Assembly: GCA_016744675.1 (NCBI GenBank)
Contig: JADGDX010000007.1
Coordinates: forward strand, 13,404 to 77,403
From: Desulfuromusa sp.
GTDB taxonomy: Bacteria > Desulfobacterota > Desulfuromonadia > Desulfuromonadales > Geopsychrobacteraceae
Length of the DNA stretch: 64,000 bases
Direction: 5' to 3'
Part shown: piece by piece, positions 17,731 through 26,222 of the stretch
How positions within the stretch are numbered: the stretch's first letter is position 1
Layout of the letters: each line of letters begins with the position of its first letter
Program-made: the position numbers and the translations under genes
The notes under the pieces: generated by a model
Database searches by the model: none
The model's input: the letters and a program-made list of their open reading frames with translations, nothing else
Told to the model about the DNA's origin: nothing

Positions 17731-17760
17731 AGCAACTCCGCCTGGGGTTGCTTTTTTTTT
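17731..17760 (+). terminator. Intrinsic terminator after atpE
   Basis: AGCAACTCC (17731-17739) pairs with GGGGTTGCT (about 17743-17751) and is followed by nine or more T residues. Confidence 0.92.
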
Positions 17761-18054
17761 GTCTGATATCTTAAGTATAACGCCATTTTGAACGTCGCTG
17801 AAGAATGGATCATGTTGCCATGAAATCTCATCTGAGATGACGGGTTTTTGTTGCAATAAAATAGTGATAGGGGTAGTGTCTCCTCTGTATGTTAAAAATA
17901 TACACTAGTAGGTTGCTAAAGGTCTCTTTTCTGAGAAAGGGACTGTCGCTAGTTGATGCCACTCAGGTAGCTAAGCAAATATGATCTATGTAACCTTTCT
18001 AGGGGAAAACCAGTTATTTATTGATGAAGAATATCTATGCTAAGGAGAGTTTCA
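17761..18054 (+). other. Intergenic region upstream of the cbcL-like gene
   Basis: No coding sequence seen. It holds a palindrome ATCTCA-TC-TGAGAT at 17825-17838, and a bulged hairpin at about 17922-17943 (GTCTCTTTTC against GAAAGGGAC). AAGGAG at about 18042 serves the downstream start. The length and palindromes suggest a regulated promoter, but no convincing -35/-10 pair was found. Confidence 0.45.
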
Positions 18055-19920
18055 ATGCGTAAGTTCCTGTTCTATTCAGTCCTTTTATTAACATTGTTAT
18101 GGAGTACTCAGGCGGTTGCTGGGGAGACAATTGCGTCACCAGAGGCTTGTCTTGAATGTCACGATGATGTCACTACTGCTGAGGATTTTTCTGCTTCAGT
18201 CCATGGTGCCAATGGGTGTGTTGCCTGTCACATTGAGTTGACTGATCTTGATGCTCATATGGACGAAGAGCTGATGCCAGGACCAGTTGACTGCGCCCGT
18301 TGCCATAAACAGGAATTCAAAGAATATTTTGACAGTGTTCATCATTTTGATCACGCCAATATTGATTTAAGTTGTACTTCTTGTCACGAAGAGATTCATG
18401 ACATGACAGCTTGGCAAGGTGATAAGCAACGAGCAAATGAAACTTGCCGTGCTTGTCATGATAGTGCATTTGATGAATACCATACTTCGACTCACGCTAA
18501 GGGTGTCGACGCAGGCAACATGGATTCAGCTGCTTGTATTGATTGTCACGGATTGCATGCTATAGCCTCTATTGAAGAGATGGATGTTCGTGAAAGGGCT
18601 AGTTTTCAGACAGAACCATGCATGGGGTGTCATGCTGATGAAGAGATGATGCATCGGAATGATGTCTTCCCTGTCGCAGTCGATACTTATCTTGAAAGTT
18701 ATCACGGTAAAAATTTCCACCTTGGTTACCCTGAAAAGGTTGCTGGTTGCGCCGACTGTCATACTGCGCATGAGGTTTTGCCCAATGAAGATCCTGCTTC
18801 GAGCCTTAGCTCTGAAAAATTAATTGTTGCCTGTGCTAAGTGCCACGAAAACGCTTCCGCACAATTTGTAAAGTTTTATTCCCACGGTGACATGACAGAT
18901 CGCGAAAATTATCCAATTCTATTCTACACTTACGTTGCGATGAGTACATTGTTGGTATGTACTTTTGGCGTTTTCTGGTTCCACTCTCTGCTGTGGATGT
19001 TCCGTGGTTTTATTGAGAATAACGAAAAGAAAAAGGCTTTAGCTGCTGGCGGGCATCTCCATCACATTGAGAATCCTCACAAGATTTATCGTCGCTTTAC
19101 CAAGGTCCATATTTTTATGCACCTGTTGGTCATTACCAGCTTCCTTTTGCTGTCTCTCACCGGATTGCCATTGAAGTTTTCTGATCAGGCGTGGGCAAGG
19201 GTATTAATGGAGTTCCTTGGTGGATCAGCGAATGCAGGAGCTCTCCATCGCCTTGGTGCTGGTATCACATTTATCTATTTTGGTATGGCATTATTTATGA
19301 GTGCCAAGTTCCTGTTTTATAAACTTCAATACCCAGCTGAATTCTTTCAGAGACTTTTTGGACCTGAGTCCCTATGCCCCAATTTACGTGATATCTCTGA
19401 CGTCACGGCAATGGTTCGCTGGTTCCTGTTCCTCGGCCCTAAACCGACTTTTGACCGTTGGACATACTGGGAAAAATTTGATTTTATTGCAGTGTTCTGG
19501 GGTATGTTTGCTATCGGTGGCTCTGGTTTAATGCTTTGGTTCCCAGAGTTCTTTGGGGCAGCACTCCCAGGCTGGGTCTTTAATGTCGCAACCATTATCC
19601 ACTCTGATGAGGCATTGTTGGCTACAGGGTTTATCTTTACTGTTCACTTTTTTAACACGCACGGCAGACCTGAGAAATTCCCTATGGATTTCGTTGTTTT
19701 CAATGGTGAATTGCCGAAAGAAGAGTTTGTTGAGGAGCGTGGCGATCAGTGGAAACGCTACGAAGAAGAAGGAATTCTTGATCAGTATGAGATTGATAAG
19801 CCAAGTGGTGCTCTCTATGATTTCATCTTCAAGGGCTTTGGCTTTACAGCAGTACTGATTGGGGTAGCATTAACTGTGCTGATGATTTATGCTTTCGTCT
19901 TCGGCGGACACCACTTTTAA
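18055..19920 (+). CDS. cbcL: CbcL-like nine-heme c-type / b-type cytochrome fusion
   Basis: 621 residues. A Sec signal (about 1-22) precedes a periplasmic domain with nine CxxCH sites, at Cys32, 55, 80, 107, 131, 161, 189, 232 and 260. The C-terminal half is a di-heme cytochrome b561/HydC-like membrane domain with about five spans (starting near 288, 358, 405, 475 and 600) and conserved histidines in HIFMHLLV, ALHRLGAG and VHFFNTHG. Nine c-hemes fused to a b-type domain is the architecture of Geobacter CbcL, an inner-membrane quinol-to-periplasm reductase needed with low-potential acceptors. The chosen start has AAGGAG upstream; the frame is open to 18037. A terminator follows, so it is monocistronic. 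Confidence 0.8.
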   Translation: MRKFLFYSVLLLTLLWSTQAVAGETIASPEACLECHDDVTTAEDFSASVHGANGCVACHIELTDLDAHMDEELMPGPVDCARCHKQEFKEYFDSVHHFDHANIDLSCTSCHEEIHDMTAWQGDKQRANETCRACHDSAFDEYHTSTHAKGVDAGNMDSAACIDCHGLHAIASIEEMDVRERASFQTEPCMGCHADEEMMHRNDVFPVAVDTYLESYHGKNFHLGYPEKVAGCADCHTAHEVLPNEDPASSLSSEKLIVACAKCHENASAQFVKFYSHGDMTDRENYPILFYTYVAMSTLLVCTFGVFWFHSLLWMFRGFIENNEKKKALAAGGHLHHIENPHKIYRRFTKVHIFMHLLVITSFLLLSLTGLPLKFSDQAWARVLMEFLGGSANAGALHRLGAGITFIYFGMALFMSAKFLFYKLQYPAEFFQRLFGPESLCPNLRDISDVTAMVRWFLFLGPKPTFDRWTYWEKFDFIAVFWGMFAIGGSGLMLWFPEFFGAALPGWVFNVATIIHSDEALLATGFIFTVHFFNTHGRPEKFPMDFVVFNGELPKEEFVEERGDQWKRYEEEGILDQYEIDKPSGALYDFIFKGFGFTAVLIGVALTVLMIYAFVFGGHHF

Positions 19921-19947
19921 TTTGTCACCTTATTCCAAGTAGTAATA

Positions 19948-19975
19948 AAGGGGCTGCCATTTGGCGGCCCCTTTT
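19948..19975 (+). terminator. Intrinsic terminator after the cbcL-like gene
   Basis: AAGGGGCTGCC (19948-19958) pairs with GGCGGCCCCTT (19963-19973) with one wobble; a short T-run follows. Confidence 0.85.
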
Positions 19976-19994
19976 GATTTTGCGGAGAGTTTCG

Positions 19995-20216
19995 ATGTCT
20001 TTTAAGGATCTTATCTGGCCACTAATAGCCTTCTCTTCTTATATCATTGGGGGGCTTTTGACCTTTGGTGGCGTCGCTTTGATTGTCCTCATGAAAGGTA
20101 AGGATTTGTGGGGCTTGGGCGAAGGGCATACTATGGGCTATTTGTGTGTTTGTCTTGGCTTGCTGCTATCGATTTTAGGTGTTTTAATTATGCGAATTTT
20201 GCGCAATAGAATTTAA
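19995..20216 (+). CDS. Small membrane protein, unknown function
   Basis: 73 residues with two predicted membrane helices (about 11-31 and 45-65) joined by a loop KGKDLWGLGEGHTMG. A CGGAGAG ribosome site precedes the ATG at 19995; the frame is open to 19974, but that region is the terminator stem of the previous gene. I recognise no family. It lies 23 bases before the isochorismatase-like gene, which may share its transcript. Confidence 0.6.
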   Translation: MSFKDLIWPLIAFSSYIIGGLLTFGGVALIVLMKGKDLWGLGEGHTMGYLCVCLGLLLSILGVLIMRILRNRI

Positions 20217-20239
20217 AAGTCTTTTAAGAGGAGAAAACC

Positions 20240-20818
20240 ATGGCTGAAATAAAAGAAAAGTTCTGGCTTGATGCAGAAAAAGCCGTTCTGGTGATCATTG
20301 ATGTTCAGGAAAAATTGGCCCCAGCAATGAATCAAGAATTGTATGGACAGTTGGTTTTGCATATAAATCTATTGATTGAGGGGTTTAACGCTTTTAACCT
20401 ACCAATTATTGCGACAGAACAGTATTCAAAGGGCCTCGGTCATACAGTATCCGAGTTAAATGGGGCAACAGATCAGCATCAGATTGAAAAAATGACTTTT
20501 AGCTGTTGCGGCGAAGATAATTTTGTTGCCACACTGGAAAAAAGTGGAGCCAAGCAGGTTGTGATTGCTGGAATGGAAAGTCATGTTTGCGTTTTCCAAA
20601 CTGTTATTGATCTGATGGATCGTGGTTATATTGTCCACTTGGTGAGCGATGCAATTTGTTCCCGATTTAAGAGTGATTATGATAATGCAATCAAAACAGC
20701 AGCGCGAGCTGGTGCCGTGATTACGACAACAGAAATGGCCCTTTTTCAACTGGTCAAAGGGGCTGGAACAGATGTTTTTAAGGTGGTATCAAAACTAGTG
20801 CGCCAGCGAACTCCTTGA
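20240..20818 (+). CDS. Isochorismatase-family cysteine hydrolase
   Basis: 192 residues with the catalytic triad of the family: Asp21 in VIIDVQEK, Lys84 in IEKMTFSC and nucleophile Cys117 in GMESHVCVFQT. A cis-peptide-type segment VIAGMESHVC is typical of the YcaC/nicotinamidase-like branch. The substrate is not predictable from the sequence. A good GAGGAG site precedes the ATG. The stop overlaps the start of the next gene (TGATG). Confidence 0.88.
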   Translation: MAEIKEKFWLDAEKAVLVIIDVQEKLAPAMNQELYGQLVLHINLLIEGFNAFNLPIIATEQYSKGLGHTVSELNGATDQHQIEKMTFSCCGEDNFVATLEKSGAKQVVIAGMESHVCVFQTVIDLMDRGYIVHLVSDAICSRFKSDYDNAIKTAARAGAVITTTEMALFQLVKGAGTDVFKVVSKLVRQRTP

Positions 20819-21171
20819 TGGAGGAGTTAACCTCTTCACAAAGAGATGAGTTGTTTCATCGATTACTGGATTTAAAGGACGAGCTAGAGCAGCTTCTCGA
20901 TGGTTCGTCTGCCAGTAGTGAGGTTGTTGATTTAGACCAACCTATCGGGCGCTTGTCTAGAATTGATGCGCTTCAACAACAAGAGATGGCAAAGGCGACC
21001 CGAGCGGGTCATCATCAGCGTCTGCTGCAGATTGAAGCCGCACTGCGCGTATTTAAACTGGATCGCTATGGTGAATGTCGCCGGTGTGAAGAGCCCATTG
21101 GGTATTTACGGTTGAATGTCCGGCCAGAATCCCCTTTTTGTCTCGATTGCCAAAAACAAAGTGAAAAATAG
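20818..21171 (+). CDS. DksA/TraR-family C4 zinc-finger protein
   Basis: 117 residues. An N-terminal coiled coil (about 3-70) is followed by a C4 zinc finger, CRRCEEPIGYLRLNVRP then CLDCQ, as in DksA/TraR proteins that bind the RNA polymerase secondary channel. The N terminus contains DQPIGRLSRIDALQQQEMAK, which places it with the short YbiI/TraR-like proteins rather than with full DksA. The start is the ATG at 20818 overlapping the previous stop; a TTG three bases earlier is unlikely. Confidence 0.8.
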   Translation: MEELTSSQRDELFHRLLDLKDELEQLLDGSSASSEVVDLDQPIGRLSRIDALQQQEMAKATRAGHHQRLLQIEAALRVFKLDRYGECRRCEEPIGYLRLNVRPESPFCLDCQKQSEK

Positions 21172-21174
21172 ATA

Positions 21175-21612
21175 ATGTCGCAACTGGTTCTTATAATTCT
21201 TATGGTCATCGGCGGTGTTGCCGTAGCGGTGCAACCGTCTATAAATGCACGTTTAGCGGAGAAGACGGGATTTTTACAAGCGGCAACGGTTTCTTTTGCC
21301 GTTGGAACACTCATTTTAATACTGATTTCACTGATGAATGGGCAAGGAAGCTTCCGGAGAATTACTGAGGCCGATTGGTGGCAGCTCACGGGCGGCCTCT
21401 TTGGAGCATTTTTTGTGACAATGACGATAGTTGGCGTGCCGAGAATTGGTGTTACAGCTGTCCTCGCTCTGACGATCGTCTCACAATTAATTGCCGGGTT
21501 AGCTATGGACCACTATGGCGTGTTTGGGATGCGTGGTATCCCGGTTGATTTCAAGCGTATGATGGGTGTGGTTTTATTGCTTATAGGTGTTTTTCTTATC
21601 TGTCGCCGTTAG
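21175..21612 (+). CDS. YdcZ-like (DUF606) small DMT transporter
   Basis: 145 residues with five predicted membrane helices. The segment VGGVAVAVQPSINARLAEKTG-like start (about 13-32) and the later VPRIGVTAVLALTIVSQLIAG are characteristic of the DUF606/YdcZ branch of the drug/metabolite transporter superfamily; members are half-size and probably dimerise. No substrate can be inferred. It starts four bases after the DksA-like gene and ends 18 bases before the convergent cysteine synthase. Confidence 0.82.
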   Translation: MSQLVLIILMVIGGVAVAVQPSINARLAEKTGFLQAATVSFAVGTLILILISLMNGQGSFRRITEADWWQLTGGLFGAFFVTMTIVGVPRIGVTAVLALTIVSQLIAGLAMDHYGVFGMRGIPVDFKRMMGVVLLLIGVFLICRR

Positions 21613-21630
21613 GGATATATGTTTTCCCCC

Positions 21631-22569
21631 TTACGGTGGGCAGTTAGCGCACTGAGAACGAAATAGATTTGTACTTAGATAACGATCTCCTCGATCAGGT
21701 AGCAGTATAACAATTGTTCCTGAACTGATCGACTCTGCAATCCGTAATGCACCAGCAACTGCTGCACCGCTGGACATTCCGACAAAAAGACCCATCTGCA
21801 AAGCGAGCTTTCGACTCATTTCATAAGCGTCATCATCTTCGATTTTTATTTTTTCAGCGAGTTGTTGAGGGTCATAAACTTCCGGAACAATCGCTTCATG
21901 CATATTTTTGAGTCCTTGAATCTTGTGACCTAGCCCTGGCTCAATGCCAATTACTTTTACTTTTGGCGCGTGCTGTGAAAAAAAACGACTGACCCCCATC
22001 AGTGTGCCCGATGTCCCCATTCCTGCGACAAAGTAATCAATCTCCCCTTGTGTCTGCGCCATAATTTCTGGTGCTGTGGTTTCGTAGTGGGCCAAAGGGT
22101 TGTTGGGATTGCTGTACTGGTTCGGCATGAAATAGCGGTCAGGGTCTTCGGCAAGAATTTTATGTGCCAGACGAATTGCTCCATCGGTCATTTGACACCC
22201 GGGAGAGAGGACTGTCTCGGCCCCATAAGCTTCAAGAATTCCTCGCCGTTCCATACTGACACAAGCAGGCATAACCAGTTTAACCTTGTACCCTTTTGCG
22301 GCTCCGATCATGGCAATAGCAATTCCGGTGTTGCCCGAGGTTGGTTCGAGAATCGTTTTGTCGGCGCTAAGCTCTCCACTCTCTTCAGCTTTATTTATCA
22401 TATAAAGTGCCGGACGATCTTTAACTGACCCACCCGGGTTGCTCCCTTCGAGTTTAGCAAGAAGCTTAACTTCTGGGTTAGCGGTCAGCTCTGAGATGTC
22501 GACTAGAGGCGTGTTGCCAATGGCATCAATCAGAAAAGGGATTTTCATTGTTTGGGGGCAAACTGACAT
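21631..22569 (-). CDS. cysM: Cysteine synthase (CysK/CysM family, PLP-dependent)
   Basis: Makes cysteine from O-acetylserine (or a related activated serine) and sulfide. 312 residues with the PLP lysine in LEGSNPGGSVKDRPA (Lys at about 50), the PTSGNTGIAIAMIGAAKGYK substrate loop, the phosphate-binding GMGTSGTLMGVSRF, and the PLP-ring contact GMSSGAAVAGAL. The PNQYSNPNNP and later sequence favour the CysM-like branch, though CysK cannot be excluded. A CxxC pair (CANCPP) ends the protein. The ATG at 22569 has AAGGA upstream and abuts the stop of the UbiD gene, so the two are co-transcribed. Confidence 0.88.
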   Translation of the reverse strand: MSVCPQTMKIPFLIDAIGNTPLVDISELTANPEVKLLAKLEGSNPGGSVKDRPALYMINKAEESGELSADKTILEPTSGNTGIAIAMIGAAKGYKVKLVMPACVSMERRGILEAYGAETVLSPGCQMTDGAIRLAHKILAEDPDRYFMPNQYSNPNNPLAHYETTAPEIMAQTQGEIDYFVAGMGTSGTLMGVSRFFSQHAPKVKVIGIEPGLGHKIQGLKNMHEAIVPEVYDPQQLAEKIKIEDDDAYEMSRKLALQMGLFVGMSSGAAVAGALRIAESISSGTIVILLPDRGDRYLSTNLFRSQCANCPP

Positions 22570-24408
22570 TTATATAATTCCTTGTAATGGGCCACCATTA
22601 ACAGCGAGTTGGTCGACCTGTTTTTCTATCTCAGGGTCATCAATTAAAGCGGGAGCATAGTGTGGTTTGCTGCGTGCATCAATAATAAGTGATCCTGAAC
22701 AACCCCAATGTTTTGCTTTTGAAATACTGTCGATTCCATAAATATCGGCTGCTGGATTAGAACGTGTGAAACATACCCAGAGCCAATTATTGAGCGATGC
22801 CGCACAAAAATCACTATCATCAACAATGACAATGAGAGGGAATGAGTTGATTGGATCATCAGAGGTTATTTTTTTGCTGAATCGCAGCAGGTTGAGATCT
22901 TCTCCTGGGCGATAGTCGTCACACACAGGGCCCTCGACAAGTAAGATGCCCGGAATAGAGACCTTTGGTTTTTTGAAACTACGAGGGAGGGTTAAGTTCT
23001 CAGGTATTTCAGTGGGAAGATTGCGTTTTTTATCACCAACCGCAGCAATTACAACTTTTGAGCCTTGATTGAGGCCATGACCGCTGTAATCAAGTGTGTC
23101 GATTGTTGTCGCTGTCTGGAAGTGAAGATCTCTTTGCCAGTCGACTCTTTCCAGCATATGGCTGAAAAAAGCAGGGATATTGTTGATGTCCAGCTGAACG
23201 TTATCATCTTTGTTGGCAATGAAAAGATATTTGGCAAGTGATAGTTGTCCTTGCCCAAGGATTGCATTTGCTTGGGTGAGAAGTTCCTGTGGTTGATCGG
23301 GTTTGCTGTAGGGTGTGTAGCGCTCACTTCCGATTGCAAGCAACAGTGGATGGACACCTGCGGCATCAACAGCATGAACCGCTTTGATGCCAGGGAGAAC
23401 TTCGGGGATCAAAGCACCCGTAAGCTCATGGATGAATTCACCGAAGCTGGTATCTTCTTGCGGAGGGCGACCTACGGTCGTAAATGGCCAGATGGCATCG
23501 GGACGATGATAGACCTGGTCAACTTTAATCAGTGGAAAATCGTGAGCCAGACTGTAATACCCTAGGTGGTCACCAAAAGGTCCTTCAGCTTTTTGCTGCT
23601 TGGGGTCAATGGTTCCACAGATCACAAAATCGGCTTCTGCCGGCATAGGTAAGTATTGTGATGGCTGTACCAGTGGAATTCTGTGGCCACCGAGAAGTCC
23701 AGCAAAGGCAAGTTCCGGCATTCCTTCTGGAAGAGGCATAACCGCAGCGATGGAGAGGCTCGGGGGGCCTCCGACAAAAATATTAACTTTAAAGGGGCGA
23801 TTAAGTTTTAACGCCTCTTGATGGTGGACGCCGATGCCCCGGTGAAGTTGATAGTGAAGGCCAATTTCTTGATTCTGAAGATAATCATTCCCTGATATCT
23901 GTACCCGATACATGCCTAAATTGGATGAACGAATGCCCGGCTTTAAGCTGCTTTCGCTATAAACCTGAGGCAATGTAATGAATGCTCCACCATCGTCGGG
24001 CCAACTTTTTATCTGCGGTAAATCACTGATCGTTGTTTGTCCCTGCAAGATAGCTCCCGTTTTAACTTTTTTGGGCAGGAGATGGAGTGCTGCGGGGGGA
24101 GCAGAAAGGAACATCGCCGGGTTCTTTAGAAGTGTTTTTGGGTCGAGCTTGAGTTTGACCAGAGTTTCGACCTGTTGCAGCGTATCGCGAAACAGGTATC
24201 GTGTTCGTTCAAGTGTGCCGAAAAGATTAGCGACCGCTGGAAAGCGACTATGAGCTAGATGGGTGAAGAGAAGAGCTGGTCCTTGGTGTTGGTAAACTCG
24301 CCTTTGAATTGCCCCAGCGAGGAGGTTTCCCTCTATAGGGTGATCAATCCTTATGAGTTGTTTGCTACTCTCAAGAGCGTTTACTGCCTGTCGAAGAGTT
24401 TTGTAGCC
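22570..24408 (-). CDS. UbiD-family prenylated-FMN decarboxylase
   Basis: 612 residues from the ATG at 24408 (MGYKTLRQAVN), where AGGA lies about nine bases upstream; the open frame to 24531 adds unrelated residues. It has the UbiD fold with the prFMN site motif IDPKQQKAEGPFGDHLGYY (Glu and Asp of the catalytic network), a GRPPQEDTSFG segment and the C-terminal helix. UbiD-type decarboxylases act in menaquinone/ubiquinone biosynthesis or in aromatic acid metabolism; menaquinone synthesis is likely here because the respiratory genes need it. A second, shorter paralogue lies at 48896-50236. No UbiX gene is in the window. Confidence 0.85.
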   Translation of the reverse strand, partial: GYKTLRQAVNALESSKQLIRIDHPIEGNLLAGAIQRRVYQHQGPALLFTHLAHSRFPAVANLFGTLERTRYLFRDTLQQVETLVKLKLDPKTLLKNPAMFLSAPPAALHLLPKKVKTGAILQGQTTISDLPQIKSWPDDGGAFITLPQVYSESSLKPGIRSSNLGMYRVQISGNDYLQNQEIGLHYQLHRGIGVHHQEALKLNRPFKVNIFVGGPPSLSIAAVMPLPEGMPELAFAGLLGGHRIPLVQPSQYLPMPAEADFVICGTIDPKQQKAEGPFGDHLGYYSLAHDFPLIKVDQVYHRPDAIWPFTTVGRPPQEDTSFGEFIHELTGALIPEVLPGIKAVHAVDAAGVHPLLLAIGSERYTPYSKPDQPQELLTQANAILGQGQLSLAKYLFIANKDDNVQLDINNIPAFFSHMLERVDWQRDLHFQTATTIDTLDYSGHGLNQGSKVVIAAVGDKKRNLPTEIPENLTLPRSFKKPKVSIPGILLVEGPVCDDYRPGEDLNLLRFSKKITSDDPINSFPLIVIVDDSDFCAASLNNWLWVCFTRSNPAADIYGIDSISKAKHWGCSGSLIIDARSKPHYAPALIDDPEIEKQVDQLAVNGGPLQGII

Positions 24409-24607
24409 CATAGCAGGTGATCCTATCTCAGGGAGGAAAATGTAGATTTTATACTTCAGTGGAGTAAAAAAGGCAATGGCCGGCACCACAAGGTAATGAC
24501 ATACTTGAGAAATGTGCGAATAATGGTTCAAAAAAAAACGTCACTCCAGTATGGTTAGTCACGATTCGAACTCTTAAAGCTTTGGTTTTTGTTGAGGAGC
24601 ATATTAA

Positions 24608-26209
24608 ATGCGCACCCGGCTGGCAATCAGGTTTACGGCAATATCGAGCATCATTCTCCTTATTGTTATGTCCATATCTGCTGTTCTACATATCGATAAA
24701 GTCCAGAAGGTTTTTACTGAGAACGCAATGCAGGAAGCAGACGTTTTGTCAGAAATGATCCTGCGAGACTCTCATCACTTAATGCTTGCTGATAACAATG
24801 AGCAGTTACAGTTGATGATTGAAGAAATTGGTCGGACTCCGCGCGTTGAGAGGGCAAGGATTCTCGGTAAAGAGGGGGTTGTCAGCTTTTCAATGAATAA
24901 ACATGAAATCGGCACTGTTCTCAGCGAGACAGATGAGAGTTGTTCTTTTTGTCACCTTGAAGGGTCTCGTGCTCTGGTTGATGTGCCGGTCGAAAAACGG
25001 ACACGAATCTTTTCGGATGACGAAGGGACTCAATATTTAAGTATTACTCGGGGGATTTTTAATGAGCCAAGTTGCTCGACGGCGGAATGCCATGCTCACT
25101 CTCCTGAAGAAAAAAAAATCGGCGTTCTTGATATGGTTATTTCTCAGGGGGGGATGGCTGACCTGGCCCATGCTCACCATACTGATGTGATCGTGTCTAC
25201 AACTGTGATGATGATTGTTATCTCTCTTTGTTATTATGTACTGACCCGAAAATATATCTGTGATCCTATTCAGGGGTTGTTGGAGCAAACCCACTCTTTG
25301 TCGGCAGGGGATCTCTCGGCAAGAGTCAAAAACCTTGCAAAGGATGAGGTCGGAGAGCTTGGGCGTTCATTTAATACGATGGCTGATAATCTTGCTCAGG
25401 CACAAATTGAACTTCAGGACTGGGGGAACACACTAGAGCAAAAAGTTGAAAAACGAACAGCTGAAATTACCGATATGCAGAGTCAGCTATTACGGTCTGC
25501 AAAGCTTGCATCGATGGGAGAACTGGTGGCCGGAGTCGCCCATGAGATCAATAACCCCCTGACAGGGATTTTGATGTTTGCCTCTTTGTCATCTAAGACC
25601 CCTGATCTTCCGCAGCAGGTTAGGGATAATTTAGATTTGATTGTTTCTGAGACAGGAAGATGCGCAAAAATAGTTCGGGGCCTTTTGGAGTTTGCTCGAG
25701 AATCTTTTCCTGAAAAGAAGCCCGATTCTATTAATCGAATCATTGAGCATACTCTGGATCTTGTATCACATCAGACCATTTTTCAAGATGTTGAAGTCTG
25801 CTATCAAGCCGGTGAAGAATTACCGAGCCTGGAAGTCGATGCCGATCAATTACAGCAAGTTTTTTTCAATATGTTTATTAATGCCGGCCAGGCAATGCCA
25901 AGCGGTGGCATTTTAAAGATCGAAACAGAATTTTCTGAAAAAGAAAAGGCAGTGAAGATTCTTATTGAAGACTCTGGGACCGGCATCAGCCAAGAAAATA
26001 TTGATAAAATCTTTGACCCCTTCTTCTCGACAAAAGCACAGAAAGGTTTTGGTCTGGGCTTATCAGTCTCATATGGCATTATTGAAAACCATGGAGGTCG
26101 AGTTGATGTTCAGAGCCGTGAAGGAGAGGGAACACGCTTTGAGATTTATTTTTCAACTGAGGGAGATGGTTTGCTGCAAAGTTCAGGAGAGAATGGTTCT
26201 CTGGCTTGA
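24608..26209 (+). CDS. Sensor histidine kinase with periplasmic CxxCH and CX4CH heme-like motifs
   Basis: 533 residues. Membrane span 1 (about 9-27), periplasmic sensor (about 28-190) with CSFCH (Cys112, Cys115, His116) and a CX4CH-spaced motif at Cys156-Cys161-His162 in NEPSCSTAECHAHS, span 2 (about 192-214), HAMP (about 217-268), HisKA with phosphoacceptor His312 in VAGVAHEINNPLTG, and an HATPase domain (NMFINAGQAM, DSGTGIS, GLGLSVSYGI). The periplasmic part suggests c-type heme binding and redox sensing, which is known for other Geobacter sensor domains; the CX4CH site is atypical. GAGGAG precedes the ATG. It is convergent with the regulator below, its probable partner. Confidence 0.88.
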   Translation: MRTRLAIRFTAISSIILLIVMSISAVLHIDKVQKVFTENAMQEADVLSEMILRDSHHLMLADNNEQLQLMIEEIGRTPRVERARILGKEGVVSFSMNKHEIGTVLSETDESCSFCHLEGSRALVDVPVEKRTRIFSDDEGTQYLSITRGIFNEPSCSTAECHAHSPEEKKIGVLDMVISQGGMADLAHAHHTDVIVSTTVMMIVISLCYYVLTRKYICDPIQGLLEQTHSLSAGDLSARVKNLAKDEVGELGRSFNTMADNLAQAQIELQDWGNTLEQKVEKRTAEITDMQSQLLRSAKLASMGELVAGVAHEINNPLTGILMFASLSSKTPDLPQQVRDNLDLIVSETGRCAKIVRGLLEFARESFPEKKPDSINRIIEHTLDLVSHQTIFQDVEVCYQAGEELPSLEVDADQLQQVFFNMFINAGQAMPSGGILKIETEFSEKEKAVKILIEDSGTGISQENIDKIFDPFFSTKAQKGFGLGLSVSYGIIENHGGRVDVQSREGEGTRFEIYFSTEGDGLLQSSGENGSLA

Positions 26210-26222
26210 AGAGTGGGAAAGT

